From Stappia sp. (GTDB lineage: Bacteria > Pseudomonadota > Alphaproteobacteria > Rhizobiales > Stappiaceae), in NCBI RefSeq assembly GCF_040110915.1, contig NZ_CP157793.1:2492939-2556938 (forward strand): a stretch of 64,000 nucleotides of DNA, read 5' to 3'. The translations under genes and the position numbers were made by a program. Below the pieces are notes generated by a model. That model had not been told where the DNA came from, did not search any database, and was given only the letters and a program-made list of their open reading frames with translations. The stretch's first letter is position 1. Each line of letters opens with the position of its first letter. Of this stretch, positions 27,314 to 36,010 are shown piece by piece.

Positions 27314-28078
27314 ATGAACCGCCGCCGGCGCATTTACGAAGGCAAGGGCAAGATCCTTTACGAAGGGCCCGAGCCGGGAACGCTCATCCAGCACTTCAAG
27401 GATGACGCGACCGCCTTCAACAACAAGAAACACGAGATCGTCGATGGCAAGGGTGTCCTGAACAACCGGATTTCCGAGTTCATCTTCAATCACCTGAACG
27501 CCATTGGCATCCCCACCCACTTCCTGCGCCGCATGAACATGCGCGAGCAGCTCATCCGCGAAGTGGAGATGATCCCGCTCGAGGTGGTGGTGCGCAACGT
27601 CGCCGCCGGCTCGCTGTCCAAGCGGCTCGGTCTCGACGAGGGCACCCAGCTTCCGCGCTCGATCATCGAGTTCTATTACAAGAACGATGCCCTCGACGAT
27701 CCGATGGTCTCGGAAGAGCACATCACGGCCTTCGGCTGGTGCACGCCGCAGGAGATGGATGACATCATGGCGCTGGCCATCCGCGTCAACGACTTCCTGA
27801 CCGGGCTGTTCCTCGGCGTCGGCATCCGCCTCGTCGACTTCAAGATCGAATGCGGCCGGCTGTGGGAAGGCGACATGATGCGCATCGTCGTCGCCGACGA
27901 GATCTCCCCCGACAGCTGCCGGCTGTGGGACATCCAGTCGGACGAGAAGCTGGACAAGGACCGCTTCCGGCGCGACCTCGGCGGCATGCTCGAGGCCTAC
28001 CAGGAAGTCGCCCGCCGCCTCGGCATCCTCAACGACAACGACCGGCCGATCGGCTCCGGCCCGGTGCTCGTCAAGTAG
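27314..28078 (+). CDS. purC: Phosphoribosylaminoimidazole-succinocarboxamide (SAICAR) synthase
   Basis: PurC joins aspartate to CAIR using ATP, step 7 of purine synthesis. The 254-residue protein has the usual start [18 protein letters not shown], the [21 protein letters not shown] signature and [10 protein letters not shown] with [12 protein letters not shown]. The length is normal for the bacterial enzyme. In related bacteria purS follows directly; here a terminator, a repeat array and an alpha/beta hydrolase gene intervene. Confidence 0.97.
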   Translation: MNRRRRIYEGKGKILYEGPEPGTLIQHFKDDATAFNNKKHEIVDGKGVLNNRISEFIFNHLNAIGIPTHFLRRMNMREQLIREVEMIPLEVVVRNVAAGSLSKRLGLDEGTQLPRSIIEFYYKNDALDDPMVSEEHITAFGWCTPQEMDDIMALAIRVNDFLTGLFLGVGIRLVDFKIECGRLWEGDMMRIVVADEISPDSCRLWDIQSDEKLDKDRFRRDLGGMLEAYQEVARRLGILNDNDRPIGSGPVLVK

Positions 28079-28105
28079 CACCCGCCGCAGCGACGCAAGA
28101 CACAG

Positions 28106-28133
28106 GCCCCGGCTCCACGCCGGGGCTTTTTTT
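28106..28133 (+). terminator. Intrinsic terminator after purC
   Basis: A perfect 8-bp stem (GCCCCGGC / GCCGGGGC) with a 5-base loop, followed by seven T residues, 28 bp after the purC stop. It should separate purC transcription from the downstream genes. Confidence 0.9.
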
Positions 28134-28134
28134 G

Positions 28135-28308
28135 TTTTGCGGTGCCAGGCACCCGCGGGTTTGGTTTGCGGTGCCAGGTGCCCGCGGGTTTGTTTTGCGG
28201 TGCCAGGCACCCGCGGGTTTGTTTTGCGACGCAAGGCACACGCGAGTTTGTTTTGCGGCGCAAGGCACACGTCGGTGGTTTTTGCGGCGCGAGGCACGCG
28301 GGTGGTTT
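28135..28308. repeat. Six 29-bp tandem repeats
   Basis: Six head-to-tail units of 29 bp, starting at 28135 and every 29 bases after it. The first three are nearly identical (TTTTGCGGTGCCAGGCACCC and so on); the last three are progressively diverged. Each early unit contains a small GGTGCC-GGCACC palindrome. The period is not a multiple of three and there are no unique spacers, so it is neither coding nor a CRISPR. It fills most of the 315-bp gap between purC and the hydrolase gene. Confidence 0.88.
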
Positions 28309-28393
28309 GTGCGGTCCGGCCAGTTCTCCACTTCCGGTTTTCCTTCGCCCTTCCCACGCTCTAAGGTGAGCATGATCTGAGGGGAGGAAAACC

Positions 28394-29236
28394 ATGCAGC
28401 ACAGCACAATTCGCGTCGGCGACGGCGCGGAGCTTCACGTCACCGAATCCGGCGCGGGGGCCCCTCTGGTCCTCGTGCCCGGCTGGTCGCAATCGGCGGC
28501 GGCGTTCCGGCACCAGATCGAGGCGTTTTCGCAGGATCGGCGGGTGATCGCGCTCGACATGCGCGGGCACGGAGCCTCCGTGCCGCCGCCAATCGGCTAC
28601 CGCATCCAGCGTCTCGCCAAGGATCTGCATGACGTCCTCGCCGCGCTCGATCTCGACCGGCCGGACGTGATGGGCCATTCGATGGGCTGCTCGGTGATCT
28701 GGTCCTATCTGTCGCTGTTCGAGGCGGAACGTCCGCTCGGCCGGCTGCTGCTGGTCGACCAGGCACCCGCCGTCCTCGCCCAGCCCGGCTGGGACGAGAC
28801 CACCAGGGCCAATGCCGGCTGCCTCTTCCCCGACATGACCGCGCTCGCCGACTTCGAGGCCGCGGTGCGCGGCGCGACGACCGCGGCCGCCACGAAGGAG
28901 CTCATTCGCGGCATGTTCACCTCCGCGATTGCAGAGGCCGAGCTCGACTGGATCGCGAGGGAGAACGTGAAGCTGCCGCGCGACCTCGCCGCCCGGCTGC
29001 TGCACGATCACAGCGTGCTCGACTGGCGGCCGCAAATCGCCGCCATCCGTAACCGGACCCTCGTGGTCGGCGCCGAGGCGAGCATCTTCTCCGTTCAGTC
29101 GCAACGCTGGATCGCGGACCGCATTCCCGGCGCGGAGCTCGCGATCCTGGAGGCTGAGGCCGGCGGCAGCCATTTCATGTTCCTGGAGAACCCGGAGTGG
29201 TTCAACGCAAGGGTCGCGGCGTTTCTGGCGGGCTGA
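28394..29236 (+). CDS. Alpha/beta hydrolase
   Basis: A 280-residue alpha/beta hydrolase. The oxyanion region is LVPGWSQSAAAFRHQ, the nucleophile elbow GHSMG (Ser96) and the C-terminal histidine in GGSHFMFLENPEWF. DMRGHGAS at 55-62 is typical of haloperoxidase/esterase-like members. The substrate is unknown. GGGGAGG lies upstream of the ATG. Its position between purC and purS is unusual. Confidence 0.88.
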   Translation: MQHSTIRVGDGAELHVTESGAGAPLVLVPGWSQSAAAFRHQIEAFSQDRRVIALDMRGHGASVPPPIGYRIQRLAKDLHDVLAALDLDRPDVMGHSMGCSVIWSYLSLFEAERPLGRLLLVDQAPAVLAQPGWDETTRANAGCLFPDMTALADFEAAVRGATTAAATKELIRGMFTSAIAEAELDWIARENVKLPRDLAARLLHDHSVLDWRPQIAAIRNRTLVVGAEASIFSVQSQRWIADRIPGAELAILEAEAGGSHFMFLENPEWFNARVAAFLAG

Positions 29237-29412
29237 TGCCGTCGCCAGACGCATGCGCCCGGACGCACGCGCCCGGACAAAGGGGCTTTCTTCCGCCCCC
29301 GCGCCGCGCTAGAAGCGGCGCGAGACGAACGGGCGCCGCCAAGTTGGCGCCGACGACGGGCGGGCGCAGCCAGAGAGCGGGCGCGGTGCCCCAGCGATTG
29401 CGGAGATGCCCC

Positions 29413-29652
29413 ATGAAAGCACGCGTGACGGTCACCCTGAAAGCCGGCGTCCTCGACCCGCAGGGCAAGGCGATCGAGGGCGGGCTTGCCGCGCTCGGCT
29501 TCTCCGGTGTGGAGAGCGTGCGCCAGGGCAAGGTCTTCGACGTGGACCTCGCCACCGCCAATGCCGAGACCGCGCGCGCGGATCTCGCCGAGATGTGCGA
29601 GAAGCTGCTCGCCAATACGGTGATCGAGAATTACGCCATCGAAATCCTGTGA
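29413..29652 (+). CDS. purS: Phosphoribosylformylglycinamidine synthase subunit PurS
   Basis: A 79-residue small subunit of the three-part FGAM synthase (PurS, PurQ, PurL). It bridges the glutaminase and synthetase subunits and helps channel ammonia. MKARVTVTLKAGVLDPQGKAIEGGL and the EMCEKLLANTVIENYAIEIL end are characteristic. The open frame extends far upstream, but the ATG at 29413 gives the family length. Confidence 0.96.
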   Translation: MKARVTVTLKAGVLDPQGKAIEGGLAALGFSGVESVRQGKVFDVDLATANAETARADLAEMCEKLLANTVIENYAIEIL

Positions 29653-29716
29653 TGCCGCCTGTCCGTCGACGGGCGCGCGCGCCTTTCGACGGCATGCCGA
29701 CAGAAGTGCCCCGGCC

Positions 29717-29824
29717 ATGGACGACGATGCCGCGAAAGCCATTCGTTTCCTGCTGATCAAGGCGGCGATCTTCATCCTGCTGCCGGCGCTGGCCGCCGGT
29801 CTCGCCGTCGTGTTCCTGGTCTGA
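29717..29824 (+). CDS. FGAM synthase-associated small membrane protein
   Basis: A 35-residue protein: a charged head, [11 protein letters not shown], then one long hydrophobic helix (about 12-35) ending at the C-terminus. It lies between purS (64 bp) and purQ (17 bp) in the same direction. I recall a named family of small membrane proteins in exactly this position in alphaproteobacteria; its role is not established. Its small size hides it from length-limited gene finders. Confidence 0.75.
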   Translation: MDDDAAKAIRFLLIKAAIFILLPALAAGLAVVFLV

Positions 29825-29841
29825 CCCGAAGGACGTCCGCC

Positions 29842-30516
29842 ATGAAATCCGCCGTCATCACCTTTCCCGGCTCCAATCGCGAACGCGACATGATGCATGC
29901 GCTCAAGCTGGCGAGCGGCGTCGATCCGCTCGCCGTGTGGCATGCGGACACGACCCTGCCGGCGGTCGATCTGGTGGTGCTGCCGGGCGGCTTTTCCTAC
30001 GGTGATTATCTGCGCTCGGGCGCCATCGCCGCGCGCGCGCCGATCATGGAGGCCGTACGGACCTTCGCCGACAGGGGCGGGCTCGTGCTGGGCGTGTGCA
30101 ACGGCTTCCAGATGCTGACCGAGGCCGGCCTGCTGCCCGGCGCGCTGATGCGCAACGCCGGGCTCACCTTCGTCTGTCGCGAGGTGAAGCTGCAGACCGC
30201 CTCAACCGCCAGCCCCTTCACCCGCGCGCTGGAAAAGGGCGGCGTCTGGCGCTGCCCGGTCGCCCATCACGACGGCAATTATTTCGCCGACGCCGACACC
30301 CTGCGCGCGTTGCAGGACGGCGACCGCATCGCCTTCCGCTATGCCGAGGGCACCAATCCCAACGGCTCGCTCGACGACATCGCCGGCATCACCAACGCGC
30401 GCGGCAATGTGCTCGGCATGATGCCGCATCCGGAGAATCTGGTGGACCCGCTGCAGGGCGGCACGGACGGACTGGCCTTCTTCAAGGGGATCGTCGACAC
30501 GCTCGCGCCGGCCTGA
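29842..30516 (+). CDS. purQ: Phosphoribosylformylglycinamidine synthase subunit PurQ
   Basis: The glutaminase subunit, 224 residues, a class I amidotransferase supplying ammonia to PurL. Catalytic Cys86 is in LGVCNGFQ, and His196 and Glu198 are in MMPHPEN. The [18 protein letters not shown] loop is typical. AAGGACGTCC precedes the ATG. It is probably in one operon with purS and the small membrane protein. Confidence 0.97.
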   Translation: MKSAVITFPGSNRERDMMHALKLASGVDPLAVWHADTTLPAVDLVVLPGGFSYGDYLRSGAIAARAPIMEAVRTFADRGGLVLGVCNGFQMLTEAGLLPGALMRNAGLTFVCREVKLQTASTASPFTRALEKGGVWRCPVAHHDGNYFADADTLRALQDGDRIAFRYAEGTNPNGSLDDIAGITNARGNVLGMMPHPENLVDPLQGGTDGLAFFKGIVDTLAPA

Positions 30517-30582
30517 CGCGGCCTTTCCCGCAGGCGACGCGCGATCGCCTTTCCCTTTCGGCACGGCAACGGGAGGATCGAC

Positions 30583-30843
30583 ATGTCCGACAATCCCTTC
30601 ACCCGCGAGGAGACCGCGATCCTGGTGGAGCGCCTGCAGACCCATCTCGCCACCGAATACGACGTCGCACTCGGCACCTTCGACGCCGAGACGCTGCTCG
30701 GCTTCCTCGCGCGCGAGATCGGCGGGGCCTTCTACAACAAGGGCCTGCACGATGCCCATGCGGCGATTTCCGCCCGCATGGACGAGGTCGGCGAGGTCGT
30801 TTACCAGATGGAACGCCCCTCCGCCTTCGACCGGCGCGGCTGA
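30583..30843 (+). CDS. DUF2164 family protein
   Basis: An 86-residue soluble protein of the DUF2164 family, function unknown. EETAILVERLQTHLATEYDVALGTF-like N-terminal helices and AREIGGAFYNKGLHDA are the conserved parts. GGGAGGATCGAC gives a strong ribosome-binding site. It follows purQ by 66 bp and may be co-transcribed. Confidence 0.85.
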   Translation: MSDNPFTREETAILVERLQTHLATEYDVALGTFDAETLLGFLAREIGGAFYNKGLHDAHAAISARMDEVGEVVYQMERPSAFDRRG

Positions 30844-30883
30844 GCCGCCCGGCGGGCACACATGCGCCCCCTTTGGCGCTCCT

Positions 30884-31279
30884 TCACTCGACCGTGACGT
30901 TGACCGCGTTGCGGTAAATCTCCACGCGCACCCAGACATTGCCGTTCACGATCCGGCGCGCGGCGTTGGCGTTGATGTAGCCGTTGCGGATCATCCGCTC
31001 CATGCGGGCCCGGTTTTCCGCGGAGCCGAAGTAGCCGTCGTATTGATCGCCCGCGTCGCGGATGCCGAAGCGATGATAGTTCGCCCGGTCCTGCCGCAGG
31101 ATCTGCCAGGGCTGGGTCAGCCGCTGACCGCGCGAGTTGAAATGATCGGCAGGCCCGATGAAGGCCACATATTGGTCCAGCAACGCCCCCTGGGCCTTCG
31201 CCGGCACAATGGTCATCGGTGAAAACGCCAAAGCGGCGAGCGCAACGGCCGCCAGACGGAATGTGCGAGCCAGCATCAT
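30884..31279 (-). CDS. Exported protein of unknown function
   Basis: A 131-residue protein with a signal peptide (about 1-30, MMLARTFRLAAVALAALAF, cleavage near AKA-QG). The mature part has a basic, polar sequence with RQDRANYHRFGIRDAGDQYDG and a C-terminal beta-rich stretch, VWVRVEIYRNAVNVTVE. I recognise no domain. GGGAGG precedes the double ATG start (31279/31276). Confidence 0.72.
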   Translation of the reverse strand: MMLARTFRLAAVALAALAFSPMTIVPAKAQGALLDQYVAFIGPADHFNSRGQRLTQPWQILRQDRANYHRFGIRDAGDQYDGYFGSAENRARMERMIRNGYINANAARRIVNGNVWVRVEIYRNAVNVTVE

Positions 31280-31404
31280 GAACCTCCCTGCCGATATCGC
31301 GACGGATCGCGCGAAGCCTGTTGGTTTCATGAAGTCTAAAATGATCGTGCCGCCGACACCGTGATCTTTGTCAAGGCGGGCCGCCGGTGCTGCGCAAGGG
31401 GGGC

Positions 31405-32319
31405 TCAGCCGCGCGCGGGCAGCACGAAGGAGACGGCACCGGGCAGCACCTCCACCTCGATCCGCGTCGCGCTCGTCGCCTCGCCGTCGAGATTGATCGC
31501 CAGCGGCGCCGCGCTGTCGATGGTCAGGGTCCGGACACGGGTGCGCTCCGCGATCCGGCGTGCCTCGTCGCCGGTCCCGTTGAAGATCTCCGACAAGGAC
31601 GGCAACACGCCTTCCATGTCCGGATAGGGCAGAATCGTGAGATCGAGCAGGCCGTCGTCCAGCACCGCCTCGGGACACAGCGTGACGCCGCCACCCGCCA
31701 TCGGCCCGTTGCCGACCGCCATGGCCAGGAACCGCCCCTCCCAGCGGAAGTCCTCGGCCTCGAACCGCGCCTGCGAGGGCGTCAGCTCGCCGAGCCGGCT
31801 CGCCCCGGCCAGCAGATAGGCGACCCCGCCGAGCACCCGCTTGGCGCGCGGGTCCGCCTCGCGCGTGATGTGGGTCACCGTGCCGCCGCTCGCCAGGTTG
31901 ACGAAGAGCCGGTCGTTGATCCTGCCCAGATCGATGGCCCGCGCAGCCCCCTCGGCCGCAAGCGTCAGCGCGGCCTGCGGATCCTCGGTCGGGATCCCCT
32001 GCCCTCGTGCGAAATCATTGGCCGTGCCGAGCGGCATCACGGCGAAGGCGAGCCCGTCGGCGCAGTCCTGCGCCACGGCCTGCGACACCACCGCGTTGAC
32101 CGTGCCGTCGCCGCCGCCCGCCACGACGACATCGGGTCGGTCGGCGGACGCGCGGGCGGCGAGTTCACCGACGAAGCGTGTCGCATCCTCGGGGTCGAAG
32201 GTGACCCGCACCTCCACGCCGTGCCCGGCCGCGCGCACCGCCTCGACGGCCGCCCGCACGTCGTCGCGCGCCGCCGCCTTGCCGTTGAGAATGAGGAACA
32301 GATCCCGCGATGCGGTCAT
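31405..32319 (-). CDS. Diacylglycerol kinase-family lipid kinase
   Basis: A 304-residue YegS/DagK-type lipid kinase that phosphorylates diacylglycerol or a related lipid. The nucleotide motif GGGDGTVN (68-75), PLGTANDFARG (96-106) and the C-terminal MAVGNGPMAGGGV and DGLLDL elements are all present. It lies divergently upstream of purL with about 155 bp between starts. Confidence 0.9.
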   Translation of the reverse strand: MTASRDLFLILNGKAAARDDVRAAVEAVRAAGHGVEVRVTFDPEDATRFVGELAARASADRPDVVVAGGGDGTVNAVVSQAVAQDCADGLAFAVMPLGTANDFARGQGIPTEDPQAALTLAAEGAARAIDLGRINDRLFVNLASGGTVTHITREADPRAKRVLGGVAYLLAGASRLGELTPSQARFEAEDFRWEGRFLAMAVGNGPMAGGGVTLCPEAVLDDGLLDLTILPYPDMEGVLPSLSEIFNGTGDEARRIAERTRVRTLTIDSAAPLAINLDGEATSATRIEVEVLPGAVSFVLPARG

Positions 32320-32473
32320 GCAGCGTCTCCCGCCCAGTGATACGAAGCCCGCGCAAGCGGCGGCCCCGGGGAGGGCGATCCTGCGCGGCGCGCGCGGACA
32401 TGTCTAGAATTCCCTTTGTGCGCCCGGTTTGCTACACGGGCGGCATCTTCCCAGTCCAAGGTGCCGACCGCCC

Positions 32474-34672
32474 ATGATCCCCAACGACATCGCCATCACG
32501 CCCGACCTGATCGAGTCGCACGGCCTCAAGCCCGACGAGTATCAGCGCATTCTGGAGCTGATCGGACGCGAGCCGACCTTCACCGAGCTCGGCATCTTCT
32601 CGGCCATGTGGAACGAGCATTGTTCCTACAAGTCGTCGAAGAAGTGGCTGAAGACCCTGCCGACCACCGGCCCGCGCGTGCTCCAGGGGCCGGGCGAGAA
32701 CGCCGGCGTCGTGGATATCGGCGACGGCGAGGCCGTGGTCTTCAAGATGGAAAGCCACAACCACCCCTCCTACATCGAGCCCTATCAGGGCGCGGCGACC
32801 GGGGTCGGCGGCATCCTGCGCGACGTCTTCACCATGGGCGCGCGGCCCGTCGCGGCGATGAACGCGCTGCGCTTCGGCGCGCCGGAGCATCCGCGCACCC
32901 GGCATCTGGTGTCCGGCGTCGTCGCCGGCATCGGCGGCTACGGCAATTCCTTCGGCGTGCCAACGGTCGGCGGCGAGGTGGAGTTCCACGCCCGCTACAA
33001 CGGCAATTGCCTGGTGAACGCCTTTGCCGCCGGCATCGCCCGCACGGACGCGATCTTCCTTTCCAAGGCCGAAGGCGTCGGCCTGCCGGTGGTCTATCTC
33101 GGCGCCAAGACCGGGCGCGACGGCGTCGGCGGCGCGACCATGGCGAGCGCCGAGTTCGACGAGACCATCGAGGAAAAGCGCCCGACCGTGCAGGTCGGCG
33201 ATCCCTTCACGGAGAAATGCCTGTTGGAGGCCTGTCTGGAGCTGATGCGCACCGGCGCCGTGGTCGCCATCCAGGACATGGGCGCGGCCGGGCTGACCTG
33301 TTCTGCGGTGGAAATGGGCGCCAAGGGCAATCTCGGCATCACGCTCGAGCTCGACGCCGTTCCCGTGCGCGAGGAGCGCATGAGCGCCTACGAGATGATG
33401 CTGTCGGAAAGCCAGGAGCGCATGCTCATGGTGCTGCGCCCCGAGAAGGAAGACGAGGCCAAGGCGATCTTCAAGAAGTGGGGCCTCGATTTCGCCGTCG
33501 TCGGCCACACCACCGACACGCTGCGCTTCATCGTCAACCACCAGGGCGAGACCGTCGCCGACCTGCCGATCAAGGAACTCGGCGACGAGGCGCCGGAATA
33601 CGACCGCCCGCATCTGGAAAGCGCGAAGCGGCCCGTCCTGTCGCCGGCCGAGGTGGCGGAGCCGGACGATTACGCGGCCGCGCTCGCGACCCTCGTCGGC
33701 AATGCCAATGGCGCGTCGCGGCGCTGGGTCTATGAGCAATACGACACGCTCGTCCAGGGCAACACGGTGGCTTCCCCCGGTGGCGATGCCGGCGTGATTC
33801 GCGTCGGCGAGGCCGGCAAGGGGTTGGCCTTTTCCGTCGACGTGACGCCGCGCTACGTGGAGGCCGACCCCTTCGAGGGCGGCAAGCAGGCGGTCGCCGA
33901 ATGCTGGCGCAACCTGACCGCCGTCGGCGCCGAACCGCTGGCAGCGACCGACAACCTCAACTTCGGCAATCCCGAGCGGCCCGAGATCATGGGCCAGCTC
34001 GTCGGTGCGATCAAAGGCATCGGCGCGGCCTGTGAGGCGCTGGAGATGCCCATCGTGTCGGGCAATGTCTCGCTCTACAACGAGACCAGCGGCGAGGCGA
34101 TCCTGCCGACGCCGGCCATCGGCGGTGTCGGCCTGCTCGACGACGTGACGACCCGCGCCACGCTGGCCTTCGCCAACGAGGGCGACATCCTCGCCGTCGT
34201 TGGCGGCCATGGCACGCATCTGGGCTGCTCCGCCTATCAGCGCGACATCCTGGGCGAGGAGGCCGGCGCGCCGCCGCCGGTCGATCTGGCGGCGGAAAAG
34301 CGGCGCGGCGATTTCGTGCGCGCGCTGATTCGCGCCGGCCGCGTCACCGCCGTGCACGACGTGTCCGACGGCGGCCTGGCGGTCGCGCTCGCGGAAATGG
34401 CGATGGCCGGGGACAGGGGCTGCACGGTCTCGGTGCCCGCCCCCGCCCATGCCGCGCTGTTCGGCGAGGATCAGGGCCGCTATGTGCTCAGCTTCACGCC
34501 CGAACGGGCGGCGGCTGTGCTGGAAGACGCCCGCGACGCCGGGCTCGAGATCGTCGAGATCGGCCGCGTCGGCGGACCGGATTTGACGGTGGAGGGCGTT
34601 CTCACCATATCCGTTGCAAAGCTTCGCGACAGCCACGACACTTGGTTCGCGGACTACATGAGCGGCGTCTGA
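32474..34672 (+). CDS. purL: Phosphoribosylformylglycinamidine synthase subunit PurL
   Basis: The synthetase subunit, 732 residues, converting FGAR to FGAM with ATP and the ammonia from Pur[16 protein letters not shown] (active-site histidine), [25 protein letters not shown] and [15 protein letters not shown] are diagnostic, and two repeated AIRS-like halves are recognisable. The length is that of the small PurL type that needs PurS and PurQ. The start [13 protein letters not shown] is preferred over one 15 codons upstream. Confidence 0.97.
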   Translation: MIPNDIAITPDLIESHGLKPDEYQRILELIGREPTFTELGIFSAMWNEHCSYKSSKKWLKTLPTTGPRVLQGPGENAGVVDIGDGEAVVFKMESHNHPSYIEPYQGAATGVGGILRDVFTMGARPVAAMNALRFGAPEHPRTRHLVSGVVAGIGGYGNSFGVPTVGGEVEFHARYNGNCLVNAFAAGIARTDAIFLSKAEGVGLPVVYLGAKTGRDGVGGATMASAEFDETIEEKRPTVQVGDPFTEKCLLEACLELMRTGAVVAIQDMGAAGLTCSAVEMGAKGNLGITLELDAVPVREERMSAYEMMLSESQERMLMVLRPEKEDEAKAIFKKWGLDFAVVGHTTDTLRFIVNHQGETVADLPIKELGDEAPEYDRPHLESAKRPVLSPAEVAEPDDYAAALATLVGNANGASRRWVYEQYDTLVQGNTVASPGGDAGVIRVGEAGKGLAFSVDVTPRYVEADPFEGGKQAVAECWRNLTAVGAEPLAATDNLNFGNPERPEIMGQLVGAIKGIGAACEALEMPIVSGNVSLYNETSGEAILPTPAIGGVGLLDDVTTRATLAFANEGDILAVVGGHGTHLGCSAYQRDILGEEAGAPPPVDLAAEKRRGDFVRALIRAGRVTAVHDVSDGGLAVALAEMAMAGDRGCTVSVPAPAHAALFGEDQGRYVLSFTPERAAAVLEDARDAGLEIVEIGRVGGPDLTVEGVLTISVAKLRDSHDTWFADYMSGV

Positions 34673-34726
34673 GCGACGTCACGGCAATCTGGACCGGCAT
34701 GGCGACCCGGCAAGAAGGACGATACG

Positions 34727-34960
34727 ATGGCAATGCAGGCGCGCGAAATCGAGGCCCTGATCAAGGAAGCGCTCCCGGATGCCCGGGTGGAGATCCGGGA
34801 TCTGGCCGGCGATGGCGATCACTACGCGGCGGTGGTCGTGTCGGAGACCTTCCGCGGCAAGACGCGCGTGCAGCAGCATCAGATGGTGTATCAGGCCCTG
34901 AAGGGCAACATGGGCGGCGAACTCCACGCGCTGGCGCTGCAGACCAGCGCGCCCGACTGA
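34727..34960 (+). CDS. BolA family protein
   Basis: A 77-residue BolA-type protein (short, YrbA/BolA2-like). It partners with CGFS monothiol glutaredoxins in iron-sulfur cluster trafficking. The invariant histidine and RVQQHQMVYQALKGNMGGELHALALQT region are present. It lies 54 bp upstream of the glutaredoxin gene, the classic pairing. Confidence 0.94.
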   Translation: MAMQAREIEALIKEALPDARVEIRDLAGDGDHYAAVVVSETFRGKTRVQQHQMVYQALKGNMGGELHALALQTSAPD

Positions 34961-35014
34961 CCCGCCGAACCCCGGTCGCTGGACCTTGACCCCGGCAGAA
35001 CGAAAGGACGGACT

Positions 35015-35347
35015 ATGAGCATTCAGGACTGGATCAAGAACGAAGTCGACACCAACGATGTCGTGCTCTTCATGAAGGGCACGCCGGCCTTCCCGCAGTG
35101 CGGGTTTTCCGGCCAGGTCGTTCAGATCCTCGATTACATCGGCGCGCCCTACAAGGGCATCAACGTGCTGGAGGACGACGACCTGCGTCAGGGCATCAAG
35201 GAGTTTTCCGACTGGCCGACCATCCCCCAGCTTTATGTGAAGGGCGAGTTCGTCGGCGGCTGCGACATCATCCGCGAGATGTTCCAGAGCCAGGAACTGC
35301 AGTCGCATCTCACCGAAAAAGGCATCGAGACGCGGCAGTCGGCCTGA
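35015..35347 (+). CDS. grxD: Monothiol glutaredoxin, CGFS type
   Basis: A 110-residue Grx4-type glutaredoxin that carries [2Fe-2S] clusters with glutathione and BolA. CGFS starts at Cys29, with the WPTIPQLYVKGEFVGGCDI glutathione-binding stretch. GAAAGGACGGACT precedes the ATG. A strong terminator follows, closing the purL-bolA-grxD unit. Confidence 0.96.
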   Translation: MSIQDWIKNEVDTNDVVLFMKGTPAFPQCGFSGQVVQILDYIGAPYKGINVLEDDDLRQGIKEFSDWPTIPQLYVKGEFVGGCDIIREMFQSQELQSHLTEKGIETRQSA

Positions 35348-35384
35348 CGACAAGTTAACGAATGGTTAACGCCAAAACCCAAAA

Positions 35385-35415
35385 GGGCGGATCCAAGTGG
35401 ATCCGCCCTTTTTTT
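35385..35415 (+). terminator. Intrinsic terminator after grxD
   Basis: A perfect 10-bp stem (GGGCGGATCC / GGATCCGCCC) with an AAGT loop and seven T residues, 38 bp after the grxD stop. An A-rich stretch before it allows use in both directions. Confidence 0.93.
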
Positions 35416-35653
35416 CATGAAATTTACTGACTAGGCAAAATTTGCCGAATCACCCTAATCTGAACGAAGGATGAACGTCGGTTTCAGGTCACGCTCACGC
35501 ACCGCACGCTACATCCACACCGTCTTCGGGCGCGATCGCCTTCCGGCGGGATCGTCATCGGACGTTCCACCGAGACGGCTCGCGGCTTCGGCCGACAGGC
35601 GCTTGAGGCAAGCGCGTAGCGAAAGCCCAAGCGCGTAGCGAAAGGAAGTGACC

Positions 35654-35938
35654 ATGCGGTTTGCGAAACTCGCCGGATTGGGCGCCGCCCTCACCCTGGG
35701 CTTCGGCCTGACGACCTTCGCCGACGAAACCGACGGCAGCCTGCGCCGCATCGCCTGCGCCGATCTCATGGTCTTCGCCCCGGCCAACGGCGTCAGCGAT
35801 GCCGACACCTGCCGCGCCCATGGCGGGCTCGCCGCCAAGGATGCGCGGGCCGCCACATCCGCGCTCGTGATCCTGGTCCGCAACCGCCCCGCCGGCGCGT
35901 CCGTCGGTCTCGATCGCACGGCCGAAGCCGGGTCCTGA
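35654..35938 (+). CDS. Small exported protein of unknown function
   Basis: A 94-residue protein with a signal peptide (about 1-25, MRFAKLAGLGAALTLGFGLTTFA). The short mature part has two cysteines (ACADLM..., TCRAHGG) that could pair. No family is recognised. A 16-bp sequence, AAGCGCGTAGCGAAAG, is duplicated at 35610 and 35629 just before the AAAGGAAG ribosome-binding site. Confidence 0.7.
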   Translation: MRFAKLAGLGAALTLGFGLTTFADETDGSLRRIACADLMVFAPANGVSDADTCRAHGGLAAKDARAATSALVILVRNRPAGASVGLDRTAEAGS

Positions 35939-36010
35939 CGCCGGCGCGACAGGCAACCCAGACGCCGTGTCGCACGCGTGGTCGACTGACACGGCGCGGA
36001 CGGCTGCGCC

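Noticed and set aside
28135..28308. Possible CRISPR array
   Set aside because: Units are contiguous 29-bp tandem repeats with no unique spacers and no cas genes nearby.
28137..28369. Short repetitive open frames on both strands across the 29-bp repeats
   Set aside because: Repeat length is not a multiple of three; frames are open by chance and lack ribosome-binding sites.
32432..34636. 734-codon open frame antisense to purL
   Set aside because: Complete overlap with a confidently identified gene; histidine/arginine/alanine-rich shadow sequence.
35434..35446. GGCAAA-A-TTTGCC palindrome after the grxD terminator
   Set aside because: Too short and too far (over 200 bp) from the next start codon to call an operator.
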